Below are positions 26,362 to 34,880 of a stretch of 64,000 nucleotides of DNA, one piece after another. A model generated the notes under the pieces. The model ran no database searches. It was not told the origin of the DNA and worked only from the letters and a program-made list of their open reading frames with translations. Each line of letters starts with the position of its first letter. Positions within the stretch are counted from its first letter, which is position 1. The position numbers were made by a program, and so were the translations under genes. The stretch comes from Naasia aerilata. Lineage in GTDB: Bacteria; Actinomycetota; Actinomycetes; Actinomycetales; Microbacteriaceae. Location: contig NZ_AP027731.1 of assembly GCF_030296595.1 (NCBI RefSeq), positions 682,001-746,000 on the forward strand, read 5' to 3'.

Positions 26362-27321
26362 ATGAACGCATTCGTGACCGGTGGATCGGGCTTCATCGGG
26401 CGGCGACTCATCGCTCGGCTCGTCGAGGACGGGGTGGAGGTGCACGCGCTCGCGCGGAGCGAACGCGCCGCCACAGCCGTGAGGCAGGCGGGCGCGGTCG
26501 CCCTACGCGGGGACCTGACGGACGGGCCGGGGCTGCTCGAGGCGCTCGCCGGGATGGACGTCGTGTTCCACCTGGCCGCGGAGACCGATGTGCTCGCTCC
26601 CGCTGAGCAGCATCGGCGCGTGACCGTGGACGGCACGCGCGCGATCGTGGAGGCGGCGCGGGCGGCGGGTGTCCCTCGCTTCGTCCACTGCGGAACCGAG
26701 GCGGCCCTGCTCGCCGGCGCACCCCTCGTGGACGCGAACGAGGACGCGCCGCTGCGCCCCGACTCCCCTGCCGCCTACAGCGCGTCGAAGGCCGTGGCCG
26801 AGCAGATCGTCCGCGACGCGAACGCCCCCGATTTCGCAACCGTCGTGATCCGGCCGCGCTTCGTGTGGGGCCCGGACAGCAGCCTCATCGGCGCCTTCGC
26901 TGCGGCGGCCGAAGCCGGGCAGCTGCCGTGGATCTCCGGCGGCCACCACCTCTCCGATGTCACGCACGTCGACAACGCCGTCGAGGGCCTGATCCTCGGC
27001 TGGCGCCGAGGCCTGCCCGGCGAGGCCTACTTCATCACCGACCAGGAGCGCGTCGACCTGCGGGACTTCGTCAGCCTCCTGCTCGAGCTCGCCGGCGCTC
27101 CGGTGCCCGTCCTGGAGATCGACGGGCCGACGGCCGACGCCACCGTGCCCGTGCCGATCCGGTGGTTCCTGGGCCAGCCCTGCACGCTCCGGACGGACAA
27201 GGCGGTGCGGGAACTGGGCTATGCCCCGGTGACGACGCACCAGGCGGGCATCGCGGCCCTTCGAGCCCGCGGCGGTCAGCCGGCCGGCACCTCCGCGTCC
27301 TCGAGCGCGGGTGCGATGTAG
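26362..27321 (+). CDS. NAD(P)-dependent epimerase/dehydratase (extended SDR)
   Basis: A 319-residue extended short-chain dehydrogenase. The nucleotide motif is VTGGSGFIGRRL at residues about 4-15, the active site is Y-x-x-x-K in AYSASKAVAEQ, and the catalytic Ser/Thr lies in FVHCGTEA. The C-terminal region (HLSDVTHVDNAVEGLIL) is like that of 3-beta-hydroxysteroid dehydrogenase-type epimerases. The ATG has AAAGGAG 7 bases upstream. Its last 46 bases overlap the end of the convergent LLM-BBE gene. It is divergent from LysR. The substrate is unknown. Confidence 0.85.
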   Translation: MNAFVTGGSGFIGRRLIARLVEDGVEVHALARSERAATAVRQAGAVALRGDLTDGPGLLEALAGMDVVFHLAAETDVLAPAEQHRRVTVDGTRAIVEAARAAGVPRFVHCGTEAALLAGAPLVDANEDAPLRPDSPAAYSASKAVAEQIVRDANAPDFATVVIRPRFVWGPDSSLIGAFAAAAEAGQLPWISGGHHLSDVTHVDNAVEGLILGWRRGLPGEAYFITDQERVDLRDFVSLLLELAGAPVPVLEIDGPTADATVPVPIRWFLGQPCTLRTDKAVRELGYAPVTTHQAGIAALRARGGQPAGTSASSSAGAM

Positions 27322-29513
27322 AAGTTGTCGCGGAACAGCCCGGTCGGGTCGTACTCCGCCTTGAGCCCGCGCAGGCGGTCGAAGTGGGCGGGCGGGAATG
27401 CGCGGGCCACCGTCTCCTCCCCCGTGTCCGACTCGAAGCTGAGGTACATGCCGTCGAGGTGCGGTGCCAGGGCGGACCAGCGTCGGTCGAAGTCCGTGCC
27501 TGGCGTGCCGAAGGCGACGAGGTTGAAGTTCGCGGATCGCCCCGCGTAGGCGGTGGCGTCCGCCGGCACGTCGGCCACGGCTCCGCCGACGGCTCGCACC
27601 TGGTACCAGTACGAGCTGCCCGACTCGAGGAGCGCGACCGAGGCGCGCGCGACCTCCGGCGAGAGGTGCGCCACCAGGCCGGAGTGGGACAGCGGCTCGC
27701 CGCGACCCTGCTGCGGGGCGTCGCTCACGAAGGCGCGCATCAGCTGGTCGTAGGTCGTGATCGAGACCGCCTGGTCCGTCAGCCGCGCGACATCGGCGAA
27801 GGGCTGCAGCTGGGCCAGCACCGTGTCGGGGTCGGCGGAGTCGACGACGAGCATCGCCTGCGCCGAGCCGCCGCGACCGAGGATGAGCTGGCCGCCGACC
27901 GTGCGAGGAGCGGCTTCCATCGCCGCTCCCCAGCGCTCGAGGAGACCGGCGGCGTCGCCGGCGTCGTAGGCGAGCTGCGCGAACGCCACCTCACCCACCC
28001 GGGCGGCCCGGAACTCGAACGAGACGACGACGCCGAAGTTGGCGCCGGCGCCGCGAACCGCCCAGAACAGGTCGGCATTCTCCGTGGAGCTGGCATGGGT
28101 CAGCGTGCCGTCCGCGAGCACCACCTCGACGCTGCGCAGGTGGTCGATCGTCAGGCCGTGCTTCCGCGCCAGCCAGCCGATGCCTCCTGCGGTGGCGAGG
28201 CCGCCGACCCCGACGCCGCCGTAGTCGCCACTCGAGATGGCGAGCCCGTGCGGAGCGAGCGCCTCGGCGACCTCCAGCCATGTCGCACCGGGGCCGATGC
28301 GGACCGTCCCGGCAGACGGGTCCAGCACCTCGATCCGGTCGAGGGCGCCGACGTCGATCACCAGCCCGTCGCGGTTGAGTGACCGTCCCGACAGACCGTG
28401 CCCCGCGCTGAAGATCCCGAGCGGCAGGTCCCGGTGGCGGGCTGCGAAACGCACCGCCTCCTGGACCTCCTTCACGGTCTGCGGTCGCAGGACCAGCCCG
28501 GGGGCTCCGCTGCGGAGATAGCTCGCGGTGTACCGGGAGTAGTCCCGGTCGCCCGGCTCGACCGCGGTGGTGGCGAGCGCCTCGGGCACCCCCTCGTAGT
28601 CGATGCCGGGGCGGCGCTTGGCCAGCGCGAGCGGACCGCGCACGCGCCCGGTCGCCGTCCCGCGTCGAGCGCGGGCGGCACCGACGGCCTCGCGCACCGC
28701 GGGCGCGACCTCCCGGCCGAAGCGATCGATGGTCGAGGGGTCGTCGCTGGCGAGGATGAAGGTGCTGACGCCCTCGCTGAGGGCGAGCTCGACCAAGTCC
28801 TCCACGGACTGCCGGGGCGACACGTTGAGCAGGCGGACGATCTCACGCGGATCGCGCCCCTCCCTCTGCGCGGCGGTGTCGATGGTCGCGTTGCCGCGGG
28901 CGAGGTCGCCCGGCTGGAGGTAGGCGAGCGACGGAAGCCAGCCGTCGGCCTTCCTGCCGATCAGTCGCTGCATCGCCGGCTTGAGCGCGCCGAGGTGGAT
29001 AGGGATGGCGTGCGCGGGAGCGGGTCCGCGCTTGGCCCCGTCGACGCGGTGGTGTTCCCCGCCCGCCCGGAGGACGCTGCGGTCGGTGACGTCCCACCGC
29101 CCCCGGATCACGTCGATCGCCTGGGAGAGCGCGGCGACACTCTGCGCCGGAGTGAGCTTGGGCACCCCCATCGCGGCGATCGCGTCCCAGAAGCCGCCGG
29201 CTCCCAGCCCGAGCTCCACCCGACCGCCCGAGAGGAGGTCCAGGCTCGCGGCCGCTCCCGCGAGCACCGCGGGCGTGCGGAGCGGCACATTGAGCACGTT
29301 CCCCGAGAGGTGGACCCGCTCGGTGCGCGCGGCGACCCACGACAGCAGCGTCCACGTGTCGAGGAACGCCGGCTGGTACGGGTGATCCTGGAACGTGACG
29401 AGGTCGAGGCCGGCCTCCTCGGTCAGCACCGCCAGCTCGACCGTGCGCGCCGGCGCTGCAGCGGAGGGAGTGATGAACGATCCGAATCTCAGCGGGTGTC
29501 CGTAGTCGACCAT
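27276..29513 (-). CDS. Fusion of LLM-class flavin-dependent oxidoreductase and FAD-linked BBE-type oxidase
   Basis: A 745-residue two-enzyme fusion. Residues 1-285 resemble luciferase-like monooxygenases using FMN or F420 (FGSFITPSAAA, VTFQDHPYQPAFLDTW, LLSGGRVELGLGAGGFWDA). After an Arg/Ala-rich linker, residues about 325-745 form a berberine-bridge-type FAD oxidase: LRPQTVKEVQEAVRFAARH, GIFSAGHGLSGRS (flavin-binding His), GGLATAGGIGWLARKHGLTIDHL and the C-terminal YDPTGLFRDNFYI. Single-domain versions are usually separate genes. It is divergent from an HxlR regulator and may detoxify an electrophilic or quinone-like compound. No frame break is seen, so the fusion is genuine. Confidence 0.85.
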   Translation of the reverse strand: MVDYGHPLRFGSFITPSAAAPARTVELAVLTEEAGLDLVTFQDHPYQPAFLDTWTLLSWVAARTERVHLSGNVLNVPLRTPAVLAGAAASLDLLSGGRVELGLGAGGFWDAIAAMGVPKLTPAQSVAALSQAIDVIRGRWDVTDRSVLRAGGEHHRVDGAKRGPAPAHAIPIHLGALKPAMQRLIGRKADGWLPSLAYLQPGDLARGNATIDTAAQREGRDPREIVRLLNVSPRQSVEDLVELALSEGVSTFILASDDPSTIDRFGREVAPAVREAVGAARARRGTATGRVRGPLALAKRRPGIDYEGVPEALATTAVEPGDRDYSRYTASYLRSGAPGLVLRPQTVKEVQEAVRFAARHRDLPLGIFSAGHGLSGRSLNRDGLVIDVGALDRIEVLDPSAGTVRIGPGATWLEVAEALAPHGLAISSGDYGGVGVGGLATAGGIGWLARKHGLTIDHLRSVEVVLADGTLTHASSTENADLFWAVRGAGANFGVVVSFEFRAARVGEVAFAQLAYDAGDAAGLLERWGAAMEAAPRTVGGQLILGRGGSAQAMLVVDSADPDTVLAQLQPFADVARLTDQAVSITTYDQLMRAFVSDAPQQGRGEPLSHSGLVAHLSPEVARASVALLESGSSYWYQVRAVGGAVADVPADATAYAGRSANFNLVAFGTPGTDFDRRWSALAPHLDGMYLSFESDTGEETVARAFPPAHFDRLRGLKAEYDPTGLFRDNFYIAPALEDAEVPAG

Positions 29514-29555
29514 GCGACCAGCATCGAGCGCCCGGTTCCGGGCGTCAAAGGCCTC

Positions 29556-29578
29556 GTAAGTCGCTTACACTGAGTAAG
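29556..29578. promoter_or_regulatory. GTAAG/CTTAC operator repeats before the HxlR gene
   Basis: GTAAG-TCG-CTTAC-ACTGA-GTAAG gives two overlapping inverted repeats directly in front of the GTG start. The placement suggests autoregulation by the HxlR protein and control of the divergent LLM-BBE gene. Confidence 0.5.
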
Positions 29579-29937
29579 TGACCGACACGACACGCACCCT
29601 GACCGGCTGGGAGACCGTCGACGACGAGCAGTGCCGCCGGGCGACCTCGATCGTCGAGCTCCTCGGGCACCGCTGGAGCAGCGGCATCCTCCTCGCGATC
29701 AGCCGCGGCGCGACCCGTTTCAGCGAGATCGTGGCCACTGTCCACGGCCTCTCGGACCGGCTGGCCGCGGTCCGGCTGCGCGAGCTGGAGCACGCGGGGC
29801 TGATCGACCGCACCGTGACGCCGACCACGCCGGTGAGCGTGCGCTACGCCCTGTCCCCGCGCGGCCGGGACCTGCTGGCCGCGCTCCAGCCGCTTCAGGA
29901 GTACGGCCAGCGGTGGGAGCCGCAGCCCGGCGAGTGA
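29578..29937 (+). CDS. HxlR-family transcriptional regulator
   Basis: A 119-residue winged-helix protein of the HxlR family. RRATSIVELLGHRWSSGILL, TRFSEIVATVHGLSDRLAAVRL and VSVRYALSPRGRDLL are the recognition helix region and wing. Such dimers commonly sense quinones or electrophiles. The GTG at 29578 overlaps the last GTAAG repeat, so the leader is very short. It is divergent from the LLM-BBE fusion, its most probable target. Confidence 0.85.
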   Translation: MTDTTRTLTGWETVDDEQCRRATSIVELLGHRWSSGILLAISRGATRFSEIVATVHGLSDRLAAVRLRELEHAGLIDRTVTPTTPVSVRYALSPRGRDLLAALQPLQEYGQRWEPQPGE

Positions 29938-29964
29938 CACGGGCGCCCCTCGGCCACCCGGACG

Positions 29965-30909
29965 TCAGGAGACGGGGGCGAGGATGACGACCTTGCCGGA
30001 GACGCCGCCAGCGGCGGCCTGCGCGTGAACTGCGGGGAGGTCCGCGAGAGGCACGCGCTCCGCGACGTCGATCCGCAGCTCGCCACGGTCGACGAGGGCG
30101 ACGAGCCGCGCGAGCTGCTCCGGGTCGCTGCGGACGAAGAGATCGACGCCCCGCACCCCGCGCTCCGCGTCGGAGGGGGCCTGCATCCACACTGTGGTGT
30201 TGACCAGAACCCCGCCGGAGCGGACCAGCGCGATCGAGTCGGCGAGCTCCTCGGGGTCGACGGGCGCGAGATTGAGCAGCACGTCCACCGGCTCGGTGAC
30301 GGCCGCGCGGACGCCCCTCTGCGTGTGGTCGATGACCTCGTCCGCTCCTGTGGCCTTGACCCGGGCGAGACTCCGCGGGCTCGCCGTCGCGAGAACATAG
30401 GCGCCCGCGCGCTTGGCGAGCTGCACCGCGTACGCGCCGACCGCTCCGCCGGCGCCGTTGACCAGGACCCGCTGACCGGCGGCGACCTGCGCGTGCTCGA
30501 AGAGCGCCTGCCACGCCGTGAGTCCCACGGTGGGGAGCGCGGCGGCATCGGCGAGGGGCACGGCGACGGGTGCGGACGCGAGGATGTCGGCCGGCGCGAT
30601 CGCGTACTCGGCGGCGGCACCGTCGCCGGTCATGGGCAGGAATCCGACGACGGCGTCGCCGACCGCGAACCGCGTCACACCGTCCCCGAGGGCGGCGATC
30701 GTGCCCGCCACGTCGATGCCAGGCGTGTGCGGCAGGGCCACCGGGATCGGGCCCTGCATGCCGCCGGCGCGGATGCTCGCGTCCACCCCGTTGAACGAGG
30801 TCGCGGCGACTCGGACCAGCACCTCGCCTGCAGCAGGAAGGGGACGCTCGACGTCCTCATAGCGGAGCACGGAGCTGTCGCCGAACTCGTGGAATCGCAT
30901 CGCCTTCAT
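29965..30909 (-). CDS. NADP-dependent quinone/zeta-crystallin-type oxidoreductase
   Basis: A 314-residue medium-chain dehydrogenase without zinc ligands. GEVLVRVAATSFNGVDASIR, the cofactor loop VLVNGAGGAVGAYAVQLAKRAGA and the C-terminal GGVSGKVVIL are typical of QOR-like enzymes, which reduce quinones or enals with NADPH. The ATG at 30909 follows AGGACAG; further upstream frame is not supported. It diverges from a MarR regulator across two palindromic operators. Confidence 0.88.
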   Translation of the reverse strand: MKAMRFHEFGDSSVLRYEDVERPLPAAGEVLVRVAATSFNGVDASIRAGGMQGPIPVALPHTPGIDVAGTIAALGDGVTRFAVGDAVVGFLPMTGDGAAAEYAIAPADILASAPVAVPLADAAALPTVGLTAWQALFEHAQVAAGQRVLVNGAGGAVGAYAVQLAKRAGAYVLATASPRSLARVKATGADEVIDHTQRGVRAAVTEPVDVLLNLAPVDPEELADSIALVRSGGVLVNTTVWMQAPSDAERGVRGVDLFVRSDPEQLARLVALVDRGELRIDVAERVPLADLPAVHAQAAAGGVSGKVVILAPVS

Positions 30910-30937
30910 AGGTCTGTCCTGTTCTCTAGCATCCAGT

Positions 30938-30957
30938 TTGCTTCGAATCCGAAGCAA
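30938..30957. promoter_or_regulatory. MarR operator 1
   Basis: TTGCTTCGAATCCGAAGCAA is a near-perfect 20-base palindrome (one central mismatch) in the quinone oxidoreductase/MarR spacer, 28 bases upstream of the oxidoreductase start. Confidence 0.65.
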
Positions 30958-30974
30958 CATCGGGAACGCTAGCA

Positions 30975-30994
30975 TCCTTTCGAATTCGAAGCAA
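30975..30994. promoter_or_regulatory. MarR operator 2
   Basis: A second copy with core TTCGAATTCGAA and one degraded outer arm, 37 bases from the first (center to center), just before the MarR gene. Confidence 0.55.
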
Positions 30995-31007
30995 CTAGGA
31001 TGAGGAG

Positions 31008-31511
31008 ATGACCTCGAGAACGCCCCTGGACCCCACCGAGCTGTCCGCGTACTTCGCGCTCATCGAGGTGAGCAGCCTCCTGCGCCATGCCGTCGAGCAG
31101 CAGCTGCGCGACGCCGGGGACCTCAGCTACGTGCAGTTCCAGCTGCTCGCCCGCCTGGGCGATGCGCCGGGCGGCAGCCATCGGATGACCGATCTGGCCG
31201 ACGGCGTCGTCTACAGCCGAAGCGGGCTCACCTACCAGGCCGGACTGCTCGAGCAGGCCGGGCTCGTCACGCGAGCGTCATCCCCGGCCGACGAGAGAAG
31301 CGTCACGGTCACCATCACCGACGCCGGGCGCGCTCGGCTGACCGCAGTGTTCCCCGGGCACATCGAGCTTCTCCGCTCGCTGCTCTTCGCACCGCTGTCG
31401 GAAGGCGATGTCGCCGCGCTCGACGGAGTGCTGGCGCGCGTGCGCGACCACATGCGGGCCGCGCCTCCTCGCTCGGCCGGCCGGCGGCGCAAGGACGCGC
31501 CGAGCGCGTAG
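31008..31511 (+). CDS. MarR-family transcriptional regulator
   Basis: A 167-residue winged helix. SSLLRHAVEQQLRDAG is the dimerisation helix; MTDLADGVVYSRSGLTYQAGLLEQAGLV is the helix-turn-helix and recognition helix in two segments, and DERSVTVTITDAGRARL is the wing. It lies directly beside two palindromic TTGCTTCGAATnCGAAGCAA-type sites and probably represses both itself and the divergent oxidoreductase. The C-terminal end is basic. Confidence 0.88.
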   Translation: MTSRTPLDPTELSAYFALIEVSSLLRHAVEQQLRDAGDLSYVQFQLLARLGDAPGGSHRMTDLADGVVYSRSGLTYQAGLLEQAGLVTRASSPADERSVTVTITDAGRARLTAVFPGHIELLRSLLFAPLSEGDVAALDGVLARVRDHMRAAPPRSAGRRRKDAPSA

Positions 31512-31516
31512 TGCTT

Positions 31517-31531
31517 TTGCACCCAGTGCAC
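31517..31531. promoter_or_regulatory. TetR operator-like site 1
   Basis: TTGCAC-CCA-GTGCAC, an inverted repeat upstream of the TetR gene, matching site 2 next to it. Confidence 0.5.
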
Positions 31532-31533
31532 GG

Positions 31534-31548
31534 TTGCACTTAGTGTAA
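31534..31548. promoter_or_regulatory. TetR operator-like site 2
   Basis: TTGCAC-TTA-GTGTAA, a near-perfect 15-base palindrome ending 4 bases before the TetR start codon; 17 bases from site 1. Confidence 0.55.
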
Positions 31549-31552
31549 ACGG

Positions 31553-32191
31553 GTGACCGCCACAGCTCCCGACCGCCGTGCTGCCGTGAAGGAGCGGCAC
31601 CGGGCGGCCATCCTCGCCGCGGCCCGCGAGCTCGTCGAGGAGCGCGGCGGGCCCTCCTTCAGCGTGGACGAGCTCGCGGAGCGCGCCGACGTCGCGCGGC
31701 GCACCATCTTCAACCACTTCGCGTCCCTCGACGCGATCCTCCTCGCCGTCTGCACCGACGCGCTGGCGGTCATCGTCGACGACTTCCTCCGCTCCGTCGC
31801 CCTCACGGCGATCGGGGACGGCAGCCGGTCCTCGATGTTCGACGAGCTCGCGGCCGCGCTCCACCGCTCCGACCTGCCGACCGCGATCGCGACGGTCCTG
31901 CGGATCATCGGCGGGGAGGACGCCAGCAGCGCGCGTCACGCCGACCTCACAGCGGCGGCCTTCTCGCGAGTCGGCGAGCGCATGCTGCTCGAGGTCGCCC
32001 GCCGCTACCCCTCCGCCGACCCCCTCGACGTGGAGCTGCTCGTCGGCTCCCTGATGAGCGGCATCGCCACGATCGCGACGCACTGGCTCCGCCGGACCGG
32101 CGCGCGCGTGGACGACGCGTCGCGCGCGGTGTGGGAGCAGCTGCTCACCCGCCTCGTGCACAGCCTCCGCTCCGGCTACATGCCCACCTGA
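31553..32191 (+). CDS. TetR-family transcriptional regulator
   Basis: A 212-residue repressor. Residues about 10-60 form the TetR DNA-binding domain (RHRAAILAAARELVEERGG, FSVDELAERADVARRTIFNH). The C-terminal domain is helical and would bind an effector. The GTG at 31553 lies directly after two TTGCAC-type palindromes, indicating autoregulation. The MMPL pump gene starts 86 bases downstream on the same strand, so it likely controls that pump. Confidence 0.88.
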   Translation: MTATAPDRRAAVKERHRAAILAAARELVEERGGPSFSVDELAERADVARRTIFNHFASLDAILLAVCTDALAVIVDDFLRSVALTAIGDGSRSSMFDELAAALHRSDLPTAIATVLRIIGGEDASSARHADLTAAAFSRVGERMLLEVARRYPSADPLDVELLVGSLMSGIATIATHWLRRTGARVDDASRAVWEQLLTRLVHSLRSGYMPT

Positions 32192-32277
32192 CCTCTTTCC
32201 GCCTTCCGACCGGGGTCCGCCGACGCATCCCACCCCCACCGGTCCCTTCGGGGCCGACAGAAAGGAACGGGCTCCGC

Positions 32278-34850
32278 ATGGCCGGACTGCTCTACCGCCT
32301 CGGTCGCTTCGCTGCGAGGCGACGCTGGCTCGTCGTCGTCGCGTGGGTGATCGTGCTCGCGCTCGGCGGCGCCGGCTACGGCCTCTTCAGCGGCCCCATC
32401 TCGACCTCGATCTCCATCCCCGGCACCGCGACCTCCGAGGTGACGGATGAGCTGGCGGCGAAGTTCCCGTCGGCGAGCGGCGGGTCGGGCAGCCTCGTCT
32501 TCGAGACGACCGACGGCAGCCCCTTCACCGACGATCAGAAGGCGGATGCGTCGGCTCTCCTCGCGCGCATCGCCGACCTCAAGGGCGTGCGCCAGGCGGT
32601 CGACCCGTTCGACGCCCAGGCGCAGCTCGACGGGCAGCGCCGGCAGGTGGCCGACGGGAAGGACCAGCTGTCCGCAGGCACCCGCCAGCTGGACGACGCG
32701 CAGACCCAGCTCGACGCCGGCCGTGCACAGCTGAGTGCAGCGCAGGCGCAGCTGGACGCGCAGAAGGCCCAGGCCGAGGGGCTCGCCACGCTGCAGCCGC
32801 AGCTGGCGGCGGCGCAGGCGCAGCTGGATGCGCAGAAGCAGGCGCTCGACGCGAACCAGGCCACGGTCGACGCCGGGCGTGCCGAGCTGGAGGAGAACGC
32901 GGCCAAGCTGGACGTCGGCGAGCGGCTCCTCGCCCTGTCCGAGAACGTCCGGCTCGTGTCGAAGGACGGCAGCGCCGCGGTCGGGACGCTCACCTTCACC
33001 AAGCCGACCACCGAGGTCGCGCAGACCCTCAAGTCCCGCATCGCCGCGGATGCCGCGGACGCCGGCATCCCGGGCGTGGAAATCCACCTCTCCCACGAGC
33101 TGGCCCAGAGCATCCCGTCCGTGGTGGGACCCGGTGAAGTGGCCGGTCTGGTCGTCGCCGCCCTGGTCCTGCTCATCATGCTCAGCACGGTGATCGGCGC
33201 TGTGCTCCCCTGCTCAGCGCCCTCCTGGGCGTCGGCGTCGCGATCCTGGGCGCACTGTCCTTCTCCGGGACCGTCGAGTTCGTCTCGGTGACCCCGGTGC
33301 TCGCCGTGATGCTGGGCCTCGCGGTCGGCATCGACTACTCCCTGTTCATCCTCAACCGGCACCGGCGGCAGCTGAAGCAGGGCGTCGAGCTACGGGAGTC
33401 CATCGGCCTCGCCAACGGAACCTCAGGCAACGCCGTGGTCTTCGCCGGCTCGACAGTCATCGTCGCCCTGCTGGCGCTCAACATCACCGGCATCCCGTTC
33501 CTCGGGCTGATGGGCACGGTCGGCGGCGTCGCGGTCGCCATCGCGATCCTCGTCGCGATCACCTTCACCCCCGCGCTCCTCTCGCTGGTCGGCATGCGGA
33601 TCCTCCGCAAGAAGGAGCGCGCCGCCATCGGCTCGGTCGACACCGGGCGCCTGCCGTCGAAGCCGATGTCGACCGCGCGGGCCGTCCTCACCCTCCTCGC
33701 GGGCGTGGCCGTGCTCGGCACCCTCGCCCTCCCCGCCCTGCAGATGCGGCTGGGCCTGCCGGACGGTTCGTCTGAAGCGGTGGACTCGACGCAGTACGAG
33801 GCCTACACGACCATCGGCGACAAGTTCGGGGACGGCCAGAACGGTCCTCTCCTCGTCGTCGCGGACCTGCCGAAGGCCGCGACGGGCACGGCGCTGCTGC
33901 AGCAGGAGGCCTCCATCGGCGAGCGCATCGCCGCCCTCGACAATGTCACTGCCGTCGCGCCGATCGGATCGTCCAAAGACGACACCGTCGTCGCCTTCCA
34001 GGTGATCCCTGCCGACGGCCCGTCGAGCGTGTCGACGGAGCAGCTCGTGCACGACCTGCGGGACGTGTCCCCGATCGCGACCGAGGACGGGCGGGTGGCG
34101 CTCGGCGTCGCGGGGAACGCGAGCGCCAACATCGACATCTCGGAGAAGCTCGCGGACGTGCTGCCGATCTACATCGCGGTCGTGGTGGGACTCTCGCTGC
34201 TGATCCTGATCCTGGTGTTCCGCTCATTCCTCGTGCCGATCACCGCGACCATCGGCTTCGTCCTGTCGCTGCTCGCGGCATTCGGCGGCCTGACCGCGAT
34301 CTACCAGTTCGGCTGGCTGAGCCAGGTGTTCGGCGTGCACGACCCGGCGCCCATCCTCAGCTTCCTGCCCATCATCGAAGTGGGCATCCTGTTCGGACTC
34401 GCGATGGACTACCAGCTGTTCCTCGTGACCGGGATGCGCGAGGCCTACGCCCACGGTGCACCCGCCCGCCTCGCCGTGCAGCGCGGCGTGCACGCGGGCC
34501 GGGCGGTCGTCACCGCGGCGGCGATCATCATGATCTCCGTCTTCTCCGGATTCATCTTCTCGGAGTCGTCGACCATCCGGCCGATCGGGTTCGGGCTGGC
34601 CTTCGGCGTCCTCGTCGACGCGTTCGTGGTGCGGATGCTTCTCATCCCCGCCGCCATGCACCTGCTGGGGCGGTCGGCCTGGTGGTTCCCGAAGTGGCTC
34701 GACCGCATCCTGCCGGACGTGGACGTCGAGGGCGCCCAGCTCGAGCGGACCCATCCGACGGGTGGCAGCCACGCGGCCGGAACGCACGTCGCCCACGGCG
34801 GCAGCACCGCGGAGGCGCATCACCGCGAGCGCGCAGCGCACCGCCGGTAG
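32278..34850 (+). CDS. MMPL-family transporter with coiled-coil insertion (frame break at 33207-33210)
   Basis: An RND/MMPL exporter of about 857 residues. An N-terminal helix (WLVVVAWVIVLALGGAGYGLF) is followed by a large outer domain in which residues about 125-215 are a regular heptad-like coiled coil (repeated AQLDA/QAQLDAQ units), then two membrane bundles (VGIDYSLFILNRHRR, GILFGLAMDYQLFLV). The frame is lost after VIGAVLP; adding one C to CCCC at 33207-33210 gives LLSALLGVGVAILGALSFSG and restores it. It is downstream of a TetR gene, its likely regulator. Coiled-coil insertions occur in some Gram-positive MMPL proteins. Substrate unknown: lipid or drug. Confidence 0.85.
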
Positions 34851-34880
34851 GGCGGTGCATCTGCCGTCGGAGGAGAGCGC

